Assembly (NCBI GenBank): GCA_951799445.1
Contig: OX637295.1
Location: 8,370,001 to 8,434,000, forward strand
Source: Pseudisothecium myosuroides
Lineage: Eukaryota; Streptophyta; Bryopsida; Hypnales; Lembophyllaceae
Direction: 5' to 3'
DNA length: 64,000 nucleotides
Shown piece by piece: positions 34,363-46,733 of this stretch (the stretch's first letter is position 1; every line of letters starts with the position of its first letter). The position numbers and the translations under genes were made by a program. The notes under the pieces are model-generated. The model was not told the DNA's origin and made no database searches. It worked only from the letters and a program-made list of their open reading frames with translations.

Positions 34363-37300
34363 GGTGGCTTAAGATGTGCCAAAATGATTGCAATTGGCGT
34401 GTAAGGGATGACAATTGAATAAGCAAATGATAGATTATTTTGGTATCAACAATTGTCCAACCATATTGATTTTTCTTTTAGCTTCAAAGACCTTCTTCAA
34501 AAGCATATACTTGGTGATTTAGTTTTAGATCATTTGTGACCACTAAAAGACATTTGGTTTGTGTTGCTTGACGTAAATATACATATTTGAGCTTGGAATG
34601 TCACACAAAAATCATTAGTGACATGGTATTGATATCTTCTTTTTTATAAAAGATTTATTTTTAGGTAGCTATTGCATATTTCAAGTTTTTTTCATAATAC
34701 ATGGCATTATCATATATGAAGATTTTTTCAAATATTAGATTGATGGTATCTCAAGTTAGATTAATGGTATCTTTAAGTTCTAAATAATTTTAAATGCATT
34801 ATTGTTATAAGACCTAATGATGAAGTATTGAATCTAAAATTTTATGAATCAAACAAATCTTTTGGAATGGATATGTAACAAAAATTTTTGTATGCTTGTT
34901 TATTGGGCCTTTATTTGTGAAAACTCATATGTTTTTTTGTTTGATTTACTTTTGTACGTAAACTCCTACAAAAATTTGTTTGGTTTAGTAGTAAATACTC
35001 AAGTAAATAATTTTTTTGATAATCTGTGCAACGTATGTTCAAGAAAATTTGTGTTGTTTTTCACATTGCATATGTTGAAGAAAATCTCAAAATGATATAT
35101 TTTTTTGCCCTCCAACCTTTGCTTTCTTTCAAAAAGAAAACAAACAACTCCTTTCATTGTATTATGGAATTCAATGAACTTGATTTCTTCTATATGAAAC
35201 ACAAAACAATCAATAATGTTTGAGAATGCTTAGAACTTTAATCATTTGCATTTTAATTTGTCCAACTTAAAGACACAACAAAGGGTGATGACATGGAGTT
35301 GAAGAGAAAGAAGTGAGAAAGTTTAGAAGTCTAATTTGGATAAAATGGACTATGTACTTGGCTAATTTCAAAGATTGGGAATGATTTCTTTAAGTTGTTA
35401 ATCTTTTTGAGCTCTACAATGTGCATTTTTATTGATCTAGATTCTAGCTTAAAGATACAACAAAAGGCAACAACTAGAGACAAAGAGAAATAAGTGATTG
35501 GAATTGCGTTGTACAATACTAGGTTGTGAGTCTAAACAATCTTCCTTAGATTACAACAAGTTTTGTTGATTGCCTCTAAGTCTTTGGTATAAATTTTATG
35601 GGTCTTACAATTAAATCAAATTCTATTTATTTATAATTAGTGGATTTGTCAAAAAAATATAAAGAGATCATCCAAAGTCTAATCCTTGATTGGACATTCT
35701 TTTAGACTAGTTTTGCAGAGTAGTTAAGTTTCACATATTTGTCATTTTTTGCAAATTTGCCTTGAGGAGCTCATTTTGTGAGGAATGTTCTATTTAGTGA
35801 TTTCATAAATGATGTTGAGGACTCTAGGTATGTATTCAAACCTCTATTTACAATGCCTGGAGGAGGCGCCTAGTGAAAAATATGTAAATTATATGCGAGC
35901 AAAGGGTAGTTAATAGAAGGCTATAAAATAACATATATATTCTAAGAAAATAGCATAAAATTGCAATTCTATTCCAAGAATATTTCATCAATATTCTCCA
36001 AAGTAGGCTTTTGGGGGCTATTTCAGAACAAAGGTTGCTATCATGTGAGCATAGGAGCATAAGCCTATAAATCTAAAAGACTATACACCTACATTATAGG
36101 TGTTTAATTATAGAAACCTTCTATGATTAGAGTATAACTATATTATAGATACCTTTATTATAGGTGTTTAAGTTATAAGCGCCTTCATTGGTTGTAGAAT
36201 ATCTACTTATATATATGCTCACGGCTCACATGCTTGATGCTCACATACTAGAACCGTTGATTTCAAAACTACTACAAGGTCCAATTGGGGTATTAGGAGC
36301 CATTCACGCCATTCCCTTGACTGCTTTATTGGACTGCTTTTGTTTAAAGTTGAATGGCAACATTGGCGTCATACAAGTCCATCGATTTTGAATTTTTACA
36401 AAATTGTTAGAGGTTCAGATCAGTAGTTCAAGAATTGTTGTTCTGGTCGGGTTTGTCTTGCAATATGAGATTTTTTTTTTGCTGATCACTCTTGCTTTCT
36501 ACGGATCTGATGACTTTGGAATTTTTTTAGTATCTTTGTTGCGCTATGTTGACGCTGGTGCAATTTCAGTTTAGAGTTTAGGTCTGATCATTGTCTTTCT
36601 CGCCGCGGTTTCATTTTTTATGTATGCTACAAGTTTTTTTAAGTTTTTTTTTCCCTTGTCTGCATCTTTACAATTTATTTCTTAATCTTTTATATAAACA
36701 GATTAATAGGATTACTTTTTTGTTGGGAATAGTGCTTAGGGTGTTTTGATGCTAGTGTGTAGAATGCAAGATTCAGTTTAGAATTCAGTTAGTTTTTGCA
36801 TTGCATTGAATTGTAAATGGAGGGTACCGTCACAAAATCCACGAGCATAATAAATGTAGAGATGAATTGCACTACAAGAAGAAAAGTAAAGACAGAGACC
36901 AAGTCTACCCAAGAATTAATCCAAAAATTAGCCTTATTTAAAGAGCAGTCGATGGATTTTTTGTGAAGGTTTGGAATTTGCAAAGTATGGGCTTGAATTC
37001 TAAGTTTGTAGTTAGTATTGCAATCCTTAGTGCATAGGATTTAGAAGAAAATTGGAGAAAATTGAGTATCTACAGAATGACAAATACCAAGCTCCATCTG
37101 GAAACCAAACAAGAATTCATTAGTTTGTATGGTAAAATCTATGGGACGGAGGATGTTACAAACAACAAGTTCATGTTGTGGGTCGTGAAATTTTTTATTT
37201 TAGAGTGCAAGGACAAAGACGTGGATTAGGCAATGGCGGATGCTTCTACAACAAGGGAGAAGGTTGATTGGTGTTAACGGGAGTTTGACAAACCAAGGTT

Positions 37301-37596
37301 GCAAGACTTGAAAAAATCCAAGAGCAAAAATTCTCAAGGGAGTGGTGGAGTATTAGGCGGAAGACAACCCATTTATTCCTTTGCCAATAAAGGGGGGAAG
37401 TCCAACACCAAGCTTGGAAATGGAAAGAGAGCGGCATCCAACAACCTAACAAAATTCAGCTCTGGTCTTCTCCAAGGCGCCTTGTTTTTCAAGCAAATCT
37501 TATAGCAAATCAAGGTGTCTTGCAGCCCAAGATTCAATTGTTGGATACTACTAATAGGAAGGTCTTATTGCTTGGTGATGCTCGCAAGAAGAGGCG
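34363..37596. other. 3' flank of the receptor gene and intergenic DNA
   Basis: No further exon was found. Direct copies of cctttattataggtgttta-ttata lie near 36090-36175. A 68-codon frame at 37299-37505 is lysine/serine/glycine rich but unrecognised, perhaps decayed retroelement. The 3' UTR of the kinase gene should lie in the first few hundred bases. Confidence 0.4.
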
Positions 37597-38500
37597 GATA
37601 AAAACACCCATTTTTTTATTATTATGGTTGAATATTTTCTTTAGAATTATAAGAGCACGTCTTATTTTTTTTATTAATATCATTGAATATTTTATTTATA
37701 AGAATAAGCATACTTCTTATGTTTTTTATTATCATTGAATGTTTTCATTATAAGAATAAGAATACTTGTTCATTTTTCATTATTATACTTGAATATTTTT
37801 TTATAAGAGCACCGTTTGTTTTTCATTATTATGGTTGAATATTTTTTTTAGAAGAATAAAAACACCTCCTATTTTCTTTTTGTAATCACTGAATATTTTC
37901 TTTAGAAGAATAAGAACACCCGTTAATTTTTTTTACTATAGTTGAATATTTCTTTTATAAAAATAAAAACACCCATTTTTTCATTATTATGGTTGAATAT
38001 TTTCCTTATAAAAATTAAAAAAAACTCTTATTTTTTATTATCATTGAATATTTTGTTTATAAAAATAAAAATACTTGTTCATTTTTCATTATTATGGTTG
38101 GATATTTTCTTTATAAGAATAAAAATATACATTATTTAAATTTATCATTGAATATTTTTTTATAAGAATATAAACACTTGTTTGTTTTTTATAATTATAG
38201 TTGAATATTTTCTTTACAAGAATAAGAACACTCACCCATTATCTTTTTTATTATTTTTGAATCTTTCTTTTATAAAAATAAGAACACCCGTTTGTTTTTT
38301 GTTATTATGGTTGAATATTTTTTTTAAAGAATAAGAACTCCCATTCTTTTTTCATTATTATGGTTGAATGTGTTTTTATAAGAATAAGACTACCTTTTAT
38401 TTTTCTTATTATCATTGAATATTTTCTTTCTAAAAATAAAAACACCCATTTTTTTCATTATTATCGTTGAATGTTTTTTTACAAAAATGAAAATACCCGT
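37597..38500. repeat. Minisatellite, ~53-bp unit, about 17 copies
   Basis: Unit approximates aataaaaacaccc-ttttt-cattattatggttgaatattttctttataag. Units differ by substitutions and 1-4 bp indels, and an alternating version with tattatcattgaat suggests a higher-order dimer. Short frames across it are by-products. Confidence 0.9.
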
Positions 38501-38739
38501 GATCCCTCTATCCGCAGTCGCCTCTATTCGTTGTTGCCCTTATTTGTTGTTGCCCTAAAACCACAGTCGCCCTCTCACATCATAGACACAGGCACCTTGA
38601 AAGGTGCCACGCGGACGCCACATGGCATCCAGGTAGCGTAGATAAAAAGGGGGGTAAATTTTTGAAAAAATCAATGGTAAAGTTGACTCTACTAGACGTC
38701 ATATGACGTCTCGGTGTTGCGTTGTCATTGTGTCTGAGA

Positions 38740-39290
38740 AGACAACCTTGCCTCCTACTTGAACACCGCTTTCATCAGCATTCCAAATGTGCTAAGGCTC
38801 ATAATTATTTTATTCCAAGTACAAGCATATCATGTTAAAAAAATTTTAGTTGGACATGTTCTCAAGACATAATACTTTGGCACAATTAATTTGAAGTCCT
38901 TGAGACATATTCAATGTATATTGTAGATGTCTCAATTTGAACCATTTCAACCAGCTTTCACTAAGTGAGCCATTTTTTTAATGGAGTAACCTTGGTTTGT
39001 GTGATTTTTCTTACTTTTAACTTCAATTGCAATGGTGTCAAAGGGAGTCTATTTTCTTACATGCCATCTAGAAAAGCATACACAAGTTGTTGTTTTTCCT
39101 TTGGGGTAAGTACCCCTTTTGCCCATTTTTTCCATAATGTTGTCCTTCCATTTAAATGATCCCTTAGAGAAGACGCTAGTATGCTGCAAAAATTGCTAAC
39201 CTTGCTTAATGGATGACCACCATCTACTGCTGCAATAGCCAAATGTAAGTTTTTTGTAGACCACTACCCATTTCTACTTTTTCATGAATT
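38740..39290 (-). pseudogene. Pogo-type (HTH_psq / DDE_1) transposase remnant
   Basis: Read on the minus strand, 39290-39055 gives a helix-turn-helix psq-like stretch with SSLRDHLNGRTTLWKKWAKG and VLTPKEKQQLV. Then 38980-38740 gives SESWLKWFKLRH, QGLQINCAKVLC, and YEP-HIWNADESGVQVGGKV, the start of a DDE_1 catalytic domain (first Asp in ADESG). Stops and frame changes separate the blocks, and nothing of the later catalytic residues is seen before the minisatellite begins. The 39055 boundary (AT|GTAAGA on the minus strand) might have been a splice donor. Recognition rests on family memory of jerky/pogo-like plant transposases. Confidence 0.7.
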
Positions 39291-39308
39291 CTTTTTGCAC
39301 TTATATTT

Positions 39309-40036
39309 GGGTGATTGCAAGAAACACCTGTACTATTTGTTGTGTTTTCAAGAAAACTTGTGGTTTTTTCTAGTATACTTTAAAATTAGAAAAATAATTT
39401 TTTTTAAATATAAAAAATATGGCCAATGTATATACATTTAAGATGAAGATAACTACCAAAGGAAAAGCATAAAAAAATTCTTTAAGTGGGAGAACTAGAA
39501 AAGTGCTAAATCTCAAGAAAATAGACACTTGATGCTTTAATTAGTTAAAAATAGGGGAAAAAATAAAAAAAATCAAATAAAAATTGTCCATTTGTAAAAA
39601 CTTTATGAAGATGGTCATTAACCAAAAAATCCACCAAAATAATATTTTACATGTTCTAAATTGCAAGCAGAAAGAAGCTCACTTTGAGGACTTCCACACA
39701 ATACAAAAATAATTATTTTTAGAATTCCTTCTCTGCAAAGCTAAAAATCTACTAGAAGACCATTTCTTCTAAATTTCAGCTCCAAATTCATTTTTTAGGG
39801 TACTAAATAGTACTAAAACCCCCCAAACTGGCAAGTGTGATAAAATTGGGGGCTGTTTTTAAATAGTAAAATATTTTTTTAAATTACCAAAAAATTAGAC
39901 AAAGTGTATAATGGTTATGAGTACCTGCCTTACAAATCTTGGGTCATTTGGATCCAAAACGAAGAAGTTGTGCTCAAAACAAAATCAGCCGGCTACGTGT
40001 GACAAAAATAGTACTAAGTGTTTCTTGCAATCACCC
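39309..40036. mobile_element. GGGTGATTGCA element, intact (728 bp)
   Basis: Inverted ends GGGTGATTGCAAGAAACACC and reversed GGGTGATTGCAAGAAACACT. Flanks ATTT / ATTT give a possible 4-bp duplication. No transposase frame. Confidence 0.8.
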
Positions 40037-40039
40037 ATT

Positions 40040-40870
40040 TGTTGCTTAAATATGTCTTGTAGGGTTTGTTGTGGCTTCTGAAGAGGAGGTAAACTGTTGT
40101 TTGGACATGGACATAGTCTTGGCTTTGGAGAAGATGGTTGCCTTCGGAAGTCATCATGTGAAGAAGTAGACTCTGAAATCAAACTTGCAGGGCTATGTGA
40201 CAGCTTACCCTTGCTTATTGTACTTGTTCTCTTGGCTGCCTTCTAGTATTTTGTGGCTTAGGCGTTCCCACTCCTCTTCCTCAACATTTGACCGCTCACC
40301 CAAGGCCTTCTACCAAAATGTTGGTCATGTCGAAGGAAGACTTGTTGAAGTTGCAGCTGCTATTGTGGATGTTGTTGTTGACTTCATTGTTGTGTGCGCT
40401 GTTGCTCTTCCTCATCACTTGAAAAATCTTCTATTCTCTTGTATGTCAAAGCAGGTGCTTCAATGGCAACTGGTGAGACCTTCTGCCTTGTTGTGGTATG
40501 AAGTAGTTTGGTAGCCTTCGAATGACCTCAAGGGGGACTTGTTTTCTACTTCATTTTTCTAATATCCTTCTCATTTTGCTATGTTTAAATCCATCATCTT
40601 CAGATCTGCTATAGCCATTATAGTCTATTGGTGATTCATGGGTGGATTCTAAGTCTTATTCATTCTAATCAGGGCCCTAAAATTCACCGTCTCCATCTTC
40701 CTTTGCACTAGTATTTGGTCTTTGTCAAATTCACCATCTCCATCCTCCTCCGCACTTAATTCTTGGTCTTCGTCAAACTAAGTACATTCTACCACTTTTA
40801 TGTCCATGTCTAAAAATACTTTTTCATTTAAAAGCAGCAATGTTTCCTTCCAACCTATACTGAATGTGTG
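40040..40870 (-). pseudogene. Decayed coding trace, acidic protein, unidentified
   Basis: Minus-strand frames broken by stops and frameshifts keep protein-like blocks such as FDEDQELSAEEDGDGEFDKD, KRIEDFSSDEEEQQRTQ and ISESTSSHDDFRRQPSSPKP. It lies just upstream of the pogo remnant, separated by the 728-bp element. It may belong to the same or another transposon; no family is recognised. Confidence 0.35.
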
Positions 40871-43529
40871 TCAACAATGAGAAGAAAAGAAACAATTTAG
40901 AGCATGTTTAGTCTACATATCAAAATATAGTCTCATTCATAATTGTCAATTTCAGCATATTGCACCCTCACAACTTGGCCAAGTATAATTCCACTCAACG
41001 TATACAATGTTACCTAATTAACCTTTGTTTTCTGAAGCCCTAAGCCAACTTCTTCCATTTATTATTCTTATAAATGGATTAGCCTAAACCGTCAAGTTAG
41101 GAAAGTATAACATTTAAAAAAATTCCTCAGTATTTTCGTCACCTTTGCTATGTATTGTTACCTATCTATAAACACTACATTGCATTTATTGCATTGTATT
41201 AGGTTTTTATTGCATTCTTAGTTGTAAATTTGATGGTGATGAGGCAAATCCATAGATCACAGAATTTGATGAATGACAAAATTAGACTGTTTGACCCTCG
41301 TGCCATTTAAACTAAGAAAATGACTTCATAAACATTTGCAGGTAGTCTAGTTCTTCATATCAATTTTCTCATCAATTTCTTTTGTAGGCCAACACATGTT
41401 GCAATTGCTATCCCATCAACTTTCCAAATTGAGATAATTTTTGAGAGCCGCGTGCATTTTCCAAATCCATGAGTGATGTCCGCAACCCTCCATTACAAAG
41501 GTCCTGTCGCAGCAAAATGAAAGCTTAAGATTGATATTTGGTGCAATTGTTGGATTGAAATGTCCGTTTGCTCGCCAAAGTTTCAATTTCTCTTCAGTTC
41601 TTTTTATCATTGGGATGATGAAAAAGAATACATTTCTTGAGCGGAATGCTTGGATCCCTATTTTGCTTTGAGGATTCTTGATTTATATTCACAAAATACA
41701 TACATTATTTTGGATGTACGTTATTGAAGAATGACATTTTGTGTTTGGCGCCGTTGTTGGAGATGTCAACGTTAGTGCCTGTTAAATGTTGATGTGTGAG
41801 TGCCACTACATTTTTGTAGACCTAATTTGACCCATTAATTATTAGTTTTTAATTATTGAGGTGGGTATTCTTTGAAATTGTGCTATATACATGATGAGAA
41901 AAATCTTATCCAATTACATGCAAATTGCTTAAATGTTGGTTTATGTAACCACTGTTATGCATAGCCAAATGACAATGTGGCGGAGGCTTAGGCGCTCAGA
42001 TTAATTTGACCGAGTAGTTTTGATTTGTAGCTTGTTGTCAAGGATCTAAGAACGTCGTCATGATTAGGGAGGAATGTTATTTACATGAGTATTTTGGCAT
42101 CTTCTATCACACAATTGTGAGTAGGTTTTGGCTATGTGGATTTGTGAAGGGAGGAATTGAAAGGAAGACTAGATTTGAGCATCCCCATGGCAACTTTCCA
42201 AAAGAAGCTGACTCGCTCAGTGGTCAAGCTAGGCCGCATGCATTGTTCCATTATAGACAAACTGAAGGAAAAAAAGTGTTTAACCACTTCAAAATTTGGA
42301 GAGCGAACGGCCAAAAGAAGAGCTTCGCGTATGCCGTGCTAAAGGCTTTGAATTTCTTTTTTATCCTATTATCAAGGCACCAACTCTTCCTGGTCTTTAA
42401 ATGATCTTACAAATATTTCAGTTGTAGTAAATGTTTTTTTCTTGTGTCAAAAAAATTGAAAAAAAACATTTTTCAGCAACAATAATATTTCCATTATTTG
42501 TGTCAATAAAATTGAAAAAAGAACATTTTCAATTTTGATGAGTTTCCATATAAGAAGAGAAGCTCACTATATACACATGGTGTAGTAGGAGGTAGAACAA
42601 TCCATGTGAGATAAGCAATATTAGAATTAGTAGAAGCTCAACCGCTCATAGTTAAGTCAAAAGTGGAAATTGCGTTGAAAGTAGAATTTCAGACCTCATT
42701 TAGGCATCTCCAAAAATTCATCATAATTTTTCAACTTTTCTTAGTTCAAAGTCTTTTGTTAGAAATTATTCTACTATACCTAAATGAAGTCTAAAATTCT
42801 ACTTTCAAGACAATTTTTACTTTAATTTGACTAAACTATGAGTGATTAAACTCCTGCTAATTATAATATTACTTATAGTAACAAACAAAATTGAGTAAAG
42901 AATTTGAAGTGCCAACTTTCATAAACAATTACAATTTTTTTGAAGATTACTTTCAGAATCTGAAAGTTGAATGAAACAATATATAGTCTTGTACATATGT
43001 GCAAAGTTGCACATCAAATTGATAACAAAACATTCTATTACAAAGCCAAATCAACAACTCTGTACTGTAATCACTATTGTTCAAAGTAATTCCTCAAACT
43101 TCAATATTTTGTCCAATAATTGTTTGCTTTCAAAACAACAAAAATCCTTCTTGACATACTTTTATAAAGCTTCTCACAATCTTCTAGATCAAAACGGTAA
43201 ATAGTACACACATTTTTCTACAATTCTTGAATTCTTCTAAGCCTTGGAGTGCTTTGGCTCAGACGTTGCTTGAGAAGGGTCCAAAAGTATCCCATTAAAT
43301 TCAAATCTAGAGAGAGAGCTGGCCATTGGAGGATCTAAAATGATTGAGAGAGCTACAACTGAACACTTTTCGCTATATGTGTGGGATCATTATCATGTTG
43401 AAAAACCACCCTTCTACGATCTAAGTTGTAATTTTGTATGGTACTCTACAAGTCGGTTTCTAAAATATTTTGTACAAGTGATGCTCCATCCTACTTTCAA
43501 TATGGTACCAAGCACCAAGCACCATAGCA
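40871..43529. other. Intergenic DNA, no gene recognised
   Basis: Frames at 41416-41610 (-) and 42060-42404 (+) have no recognised family. Around 42551-42650 is a single copy of the sequence that forms the fold-back at 51575-51737 (gaagctcactatatacacat, tagaacaatccatgtg, aattagtagaagct). Confidence 0.4.
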
Positions 43530-44045
43530 ATATTAAGGAAAGGTACACAAAGAATTGAAGCCCGCTCTCTAAAACCATCAAGGGATTCTTTGGACGGTCT
43601 AATCAAAAGTTCGCAGTCTTGGGAGACAGGGTTTACGGTACATAGAGAGAACTCAACACAACTCAGCGGCGGACTGGTGCAGCGGGAGAGAGTCAACAAA
43701 ACCAACAACTGAAGCTGCATGCATGCATTTGGTCTGCAGTTTCAGCTGATCACAACTTACAATTGAAGTCGAACGACAGCAGTCCAAATACGTCGGTCAT
43801 CAGAAAGGAGTCTTTCACAGCATAGCAAGCTAGAATATTTACTGCAAAAATTCAGTCAAGACTTCAGGATATATGGTCCACTGACAGAGTTTCTACACCA
43901 CCGGTACATATCCCCTGCAGCAGCTATAACATGGAATGCTCTAAGCAGCTAGCATTGATAGCAAATCTGAGCAACATGCACATGCATGGTCTAACAAATT
44001 AAGTAGTTGGACCCTGTTGCAGTCCCGAGACATACTGAAATGCGC

Positions 44046-44638
44046 TTAGCCCCCAGGGACGCGGATTCCTGCACAGCATCCAAAGAAGCAGTGTGAGCTA
44101 GGCAACAATTGACATACAGAGACTGAAGAGTTTCCCATCGATCTCGGATCCGTGTAAAGTCTGTAAGCTCTAGAGTTAGCAAAGTCCAACCATTTGTTCC
44201 ACTGGGACAGTTGCAAATTAGCATTGCATCCCTGGCTGTACTGTGATCGAAGTTTCACAACTGGAATAGAATTGGCAAGAAGATGGTGCTCGAATTTATG
44301 TGATAAGCAGATTGTGACGTACCCTGGCAGACGTATCCTCTGGGGACAGGAAGGCGGCACCTATTAGGAATTCCAAGAGCGATGCGGACATTCACGCCCT
44401 GCGCCTTGGCCAGAGGCTGGCTCAACAGAGAGCACAGGCACTGGGCTCCCGAGGCCCCCTGCCCCATCTTGGAGATGTTGCTGCAACACTTCGCGGTGGG
44501 CGCTACTTGCGCATTCTTGCCGGCAGCAACACACGGCGCCAGCTGCACGATGTCGCACCCCGCGGCTTCCGACGTCACCGCCATCTCCGACGCCACCAGC
44601 ATGAGTGCGCAAAGAGCTGCTGCAACCTCGAGCTTCAT
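44046..44638 (-). CDS. Non-specific lipid-transfer protein, copy 2 (2 exons)
   Basis: Exon 1 is 44638-44323 and exon 2 is 44068-44046 on the minus strand. The 254-bp intron has GTACGT and CAG borders in phase 1. Product 112 aa: signal peptide 1-26, then cysteines 28, 36, 51, 52, 67, 69, 94 and 104 (C-7-C-14-CC-14-CxC-24-C-9-C), ending CQ-GIRVPGG. The short C6-C7 loop and short C-terminus differ from classical type-1 LTPs and come nearer DIR1-like or other non-type-1 classes, though the spacing fits none exactly. A TATA box lies 149 bp upstream. The mature protein differs from copy 3 only at residue 31 (Val versus Met). Expected to be secreted to the apoplast as a lipid carrier. Confidence 0.9.
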
Positions 44639-44786
44639 AGTGCTAGCTAGCTCAGATCGATCTAGCTAGTTACACCAAACAGCAATGACACAGAAAATTT
44701 ACCGAAGAAGATGAAGAAGATGAATCCCGATGGATGCTGAGAGCACTTGTGCCTGGAGATGGAAGCTGAAGGAAGGGGGCGGAGTC

Positions 44787-44792
44787 TTTATA
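44787..44792 (-). promoter_or_regulatory. TATA box of LTP copy 2
   Basis: gatataaag on the minus strand, followed by a pyrimidine-rich leader (ccgcccccttccttcagc), identical in copy 3. Confidence 0.7.
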
Positions 44793-44943
44793 TCATTTCG
44801 GGAGCATTAGAGCAGCAGCTACTTGATTACGGTTGCTGGGAAGACGGTGGGCCGTGCGCCGCCACTTGTGCGTCAGAAATCGATCTACTAATGCGACAGT
44901 TGAATTGTACAAAACCTCGATTCCGCATTCAGTGAGATTATGT

Positions 44944-45053
44944 GTTTTTGTTTTGTTTTAAACAAATGAAACGGGATTTCATTGCCAGGGAAAGAATTAC
45001 AAGACCACCAGCCACAAGTGGCCTGGTGGGACAACCCGGGGGACAACCAAGGG
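44944..45053 (-). mobile_element. LINE tail in left arm
   Basis: Bordered by agtgagattatgt at 44931-44943 and 45054-45066 (13 bp, perfect). Contains the paired ccaccagccac / gtggcctggtgg hairpin and the caatgaaatcccgtttcatt block read in reverse. Shared with copy 3, so it predates the inverted duplication. Confidence 0.88.
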
Positions 45054-45301
45054 AGTGAGATTATGTTTTCAACTACTGCACTGGAGTGACCAGGACGCCA
45101 CGGAAGTCAACAATGAGCAGCTGCGCATTAGTTCACTCGCTCACTCAGGGTATGTGAATTAATGCAGAGTTGCCAGGCTAGGGGGGATTAAGACCGAAAT
45201 TGGATTAACTTACATATAAATTATACTTGAGCTTAGATCTCTGTTACGCAGGAGTTTCGATCTCCTGGATCAAAACCAATATATTGAAAATATCTTCAAT
45301 T

Positions 45302-45557
45302 CCTGAAGCGGTTTGACAACGTTTGACTGCAAATAGCCTACGCACCAATCTTTCGATCGATGAGCTGGAACTAGCTTTCTTAGCTTGCCTCTGCCCCGGT
45401 CATTTCTCGGTTTCGTTTTGTTGTGACTTTGCTGTGATTTAGTAGTCTGAAAATTTGAAAAAATCTCGCGAGGGACTGGTTCCCTTGGTCTCCTTGTACT
45501 GTTTCCTTTATCAATGGAAGTTGTCCATGTGTCTCGAGGAAAAAAAAAAAAAAAAAT
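45302..45557 (+). mobile_element. Retroposed sequence with A(18) tail, second LINE-tail family
   Basis: Flanked by TCTTCAATT (45293-45301, 45558-45566). It ends with ctccttgtactgtttccttt, atcaatggaag and poly(A), typical of plant L1-type 3' ends. A relative lies antisense at ~55850-55925. It starts within ~20 bp of the left-arm boundary. Confidence 0.75.
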
Positions 45558-45693
45558 CTTCAATTTGAACGAAAGTGACTAACATTGTACTGTATGCTGG
45601 TGTACGGTTCAACTGGGTTCGAAAATCATTGTTTTATGCTTAAAATGGATTTTCAGGGAGCTGAATTATATCTTCTGTGGGATTCAACGCTTA

Positions 45694-45875
45694 GTTCTTT
45701 TTCTTGTGAAACAAATGAAACGAGAATTTTCTTGCAATGGTAAGGTACAAAACCACCAGCCACAAGTGGCCTGGCGGGGATAGGGACCCGGACAAAGACC
45801 GACGACTCAAAGACTGACCGGACAAGAGGGGCGAAGGCAAACAACGAAGCAGGCACAACGCTGGGAGAGGCAGTG
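45694..45875 (-). mobile_element. LINE tail, 182 bp, the longest clear copy
   Basis: Duplication CAACGCTTA at 45685-45693 and 45876-45884. After the hairpin it extends further than the other copies, giving more of the parent element's 3' region. Confidence 0.82.
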
Positions 45876-45885
45876 CAACGCTTAA

Positions 45886-46333
45886 GTTAAGGTAGGAGTT
45901 CTTGAATATCTCTTCAGAGACTTTCGAGTTCTAGTGTAGTGATTGAATAATTAAGTGCTAGAGATGTATTTATGAGTTAGTTGGAGTTTGTTCTGGTACT
46001 TGTATCCCAGCCTAATTTATTCTGATTAAGGACGTGCCTGCATGGGAACACCCTGCCTGTCTGTCTCTTCATGATTTTGTGTTCTATTCACCGGACAACG
46101 TACTCATTTCCGGCGCTTGTTCTCCATGATGGTACTGTAGTAGACTAGTGGTTCCATTCATTCATGACATTTGTGTTCAGTCAAAGTGGTTGTTGAAACC
46201 TTATTAATTTCTGCAACTTCACCGCAAACCAGGACTGGTAAAGGATTCAAACATTTTTTATTTGTTTTCTTAAGCAAATGAAACGGCGAAGGAACTTTTT
46301 CTATTGCATCGAAGTTCAGGATCATTTGATAAC
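45886..46333. other. No gene recognised; small LINE-tail scrap
   Basis: gcaaatgaaacggcgaagg at ~46274 is a degenerate tail piece. The remainder shows nothing identifiable. Confidence 0.35.
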
Positions 46334-46337
46334 TTAA

Positions 46338-46733
46338 CCCCTAAGGTAGTGTACTCTATAAGCAAGCGGCCTCTTCAAATCGACCCTATATTTAGGTCTG
46401 AAATGGACATTAGGTGATCTTTAAATGAATCTCTCAAGCCATGGAGAGAATCGAGAGAAAAGCATTATTTATTGCAAGAGCCAATCATTGGCTTTCATTT
46501 ACTCAAATCACTTTAGAAGTTGCAAGTGGTCACCTTTTGGAAGACCTAAGGTCACAAATAGGTGCCTACAATAAGTTTTTTTTTAAATTCATAAGTTATT
46601 CAAAAATGATTCAAAAAAGATTCAAAAAATATGAAACCACTTGAGTAACGTTCCATATCCATTTTTCTTTCTCTAAAAAATGATCCAAAAATATTTCTAT
46701 TCATAGAAACCTGTGAAAAAGACAGATGAGCCC
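46338..46733. repeat. Unclassified repeat interrupted by TTAA element F
   Basis: Related to 16193-16640 inverted. It starts with a TTAA-like end (ttaacccctaaggtagtg, 46334), and a matching actacctta occurs at ~47698, beyond element F, so F probably inserted into it. Confidence 0.5.

Larger units (their letters stand above)
43530..45284. repeat. Inverted duplication, left arm (contains LTP copy 2)
   Basis: The reverse complement matches 57984-59718 at near identity, covering promoter, both exons, intron, 3' region and an upstream LINE tail. Arm sizes are ~1755 and ~1735 bp. Confidence 0.92.

Noticed and set aside
37597..38500. CRISPR-like regular array
   Set aside because: A eukaryotic genome and contiguous diverged units without unique spacers; it is a minisatellite.
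38721..38980. Live pogo transposase gene
   Set aside because: Stops, frame changes and loss of the later catalytic region show it is dead.
42060..42404. 114-codon plus-strand frame
   Set aside because: No recognised domain, frames open on both strands, no splice partners found.
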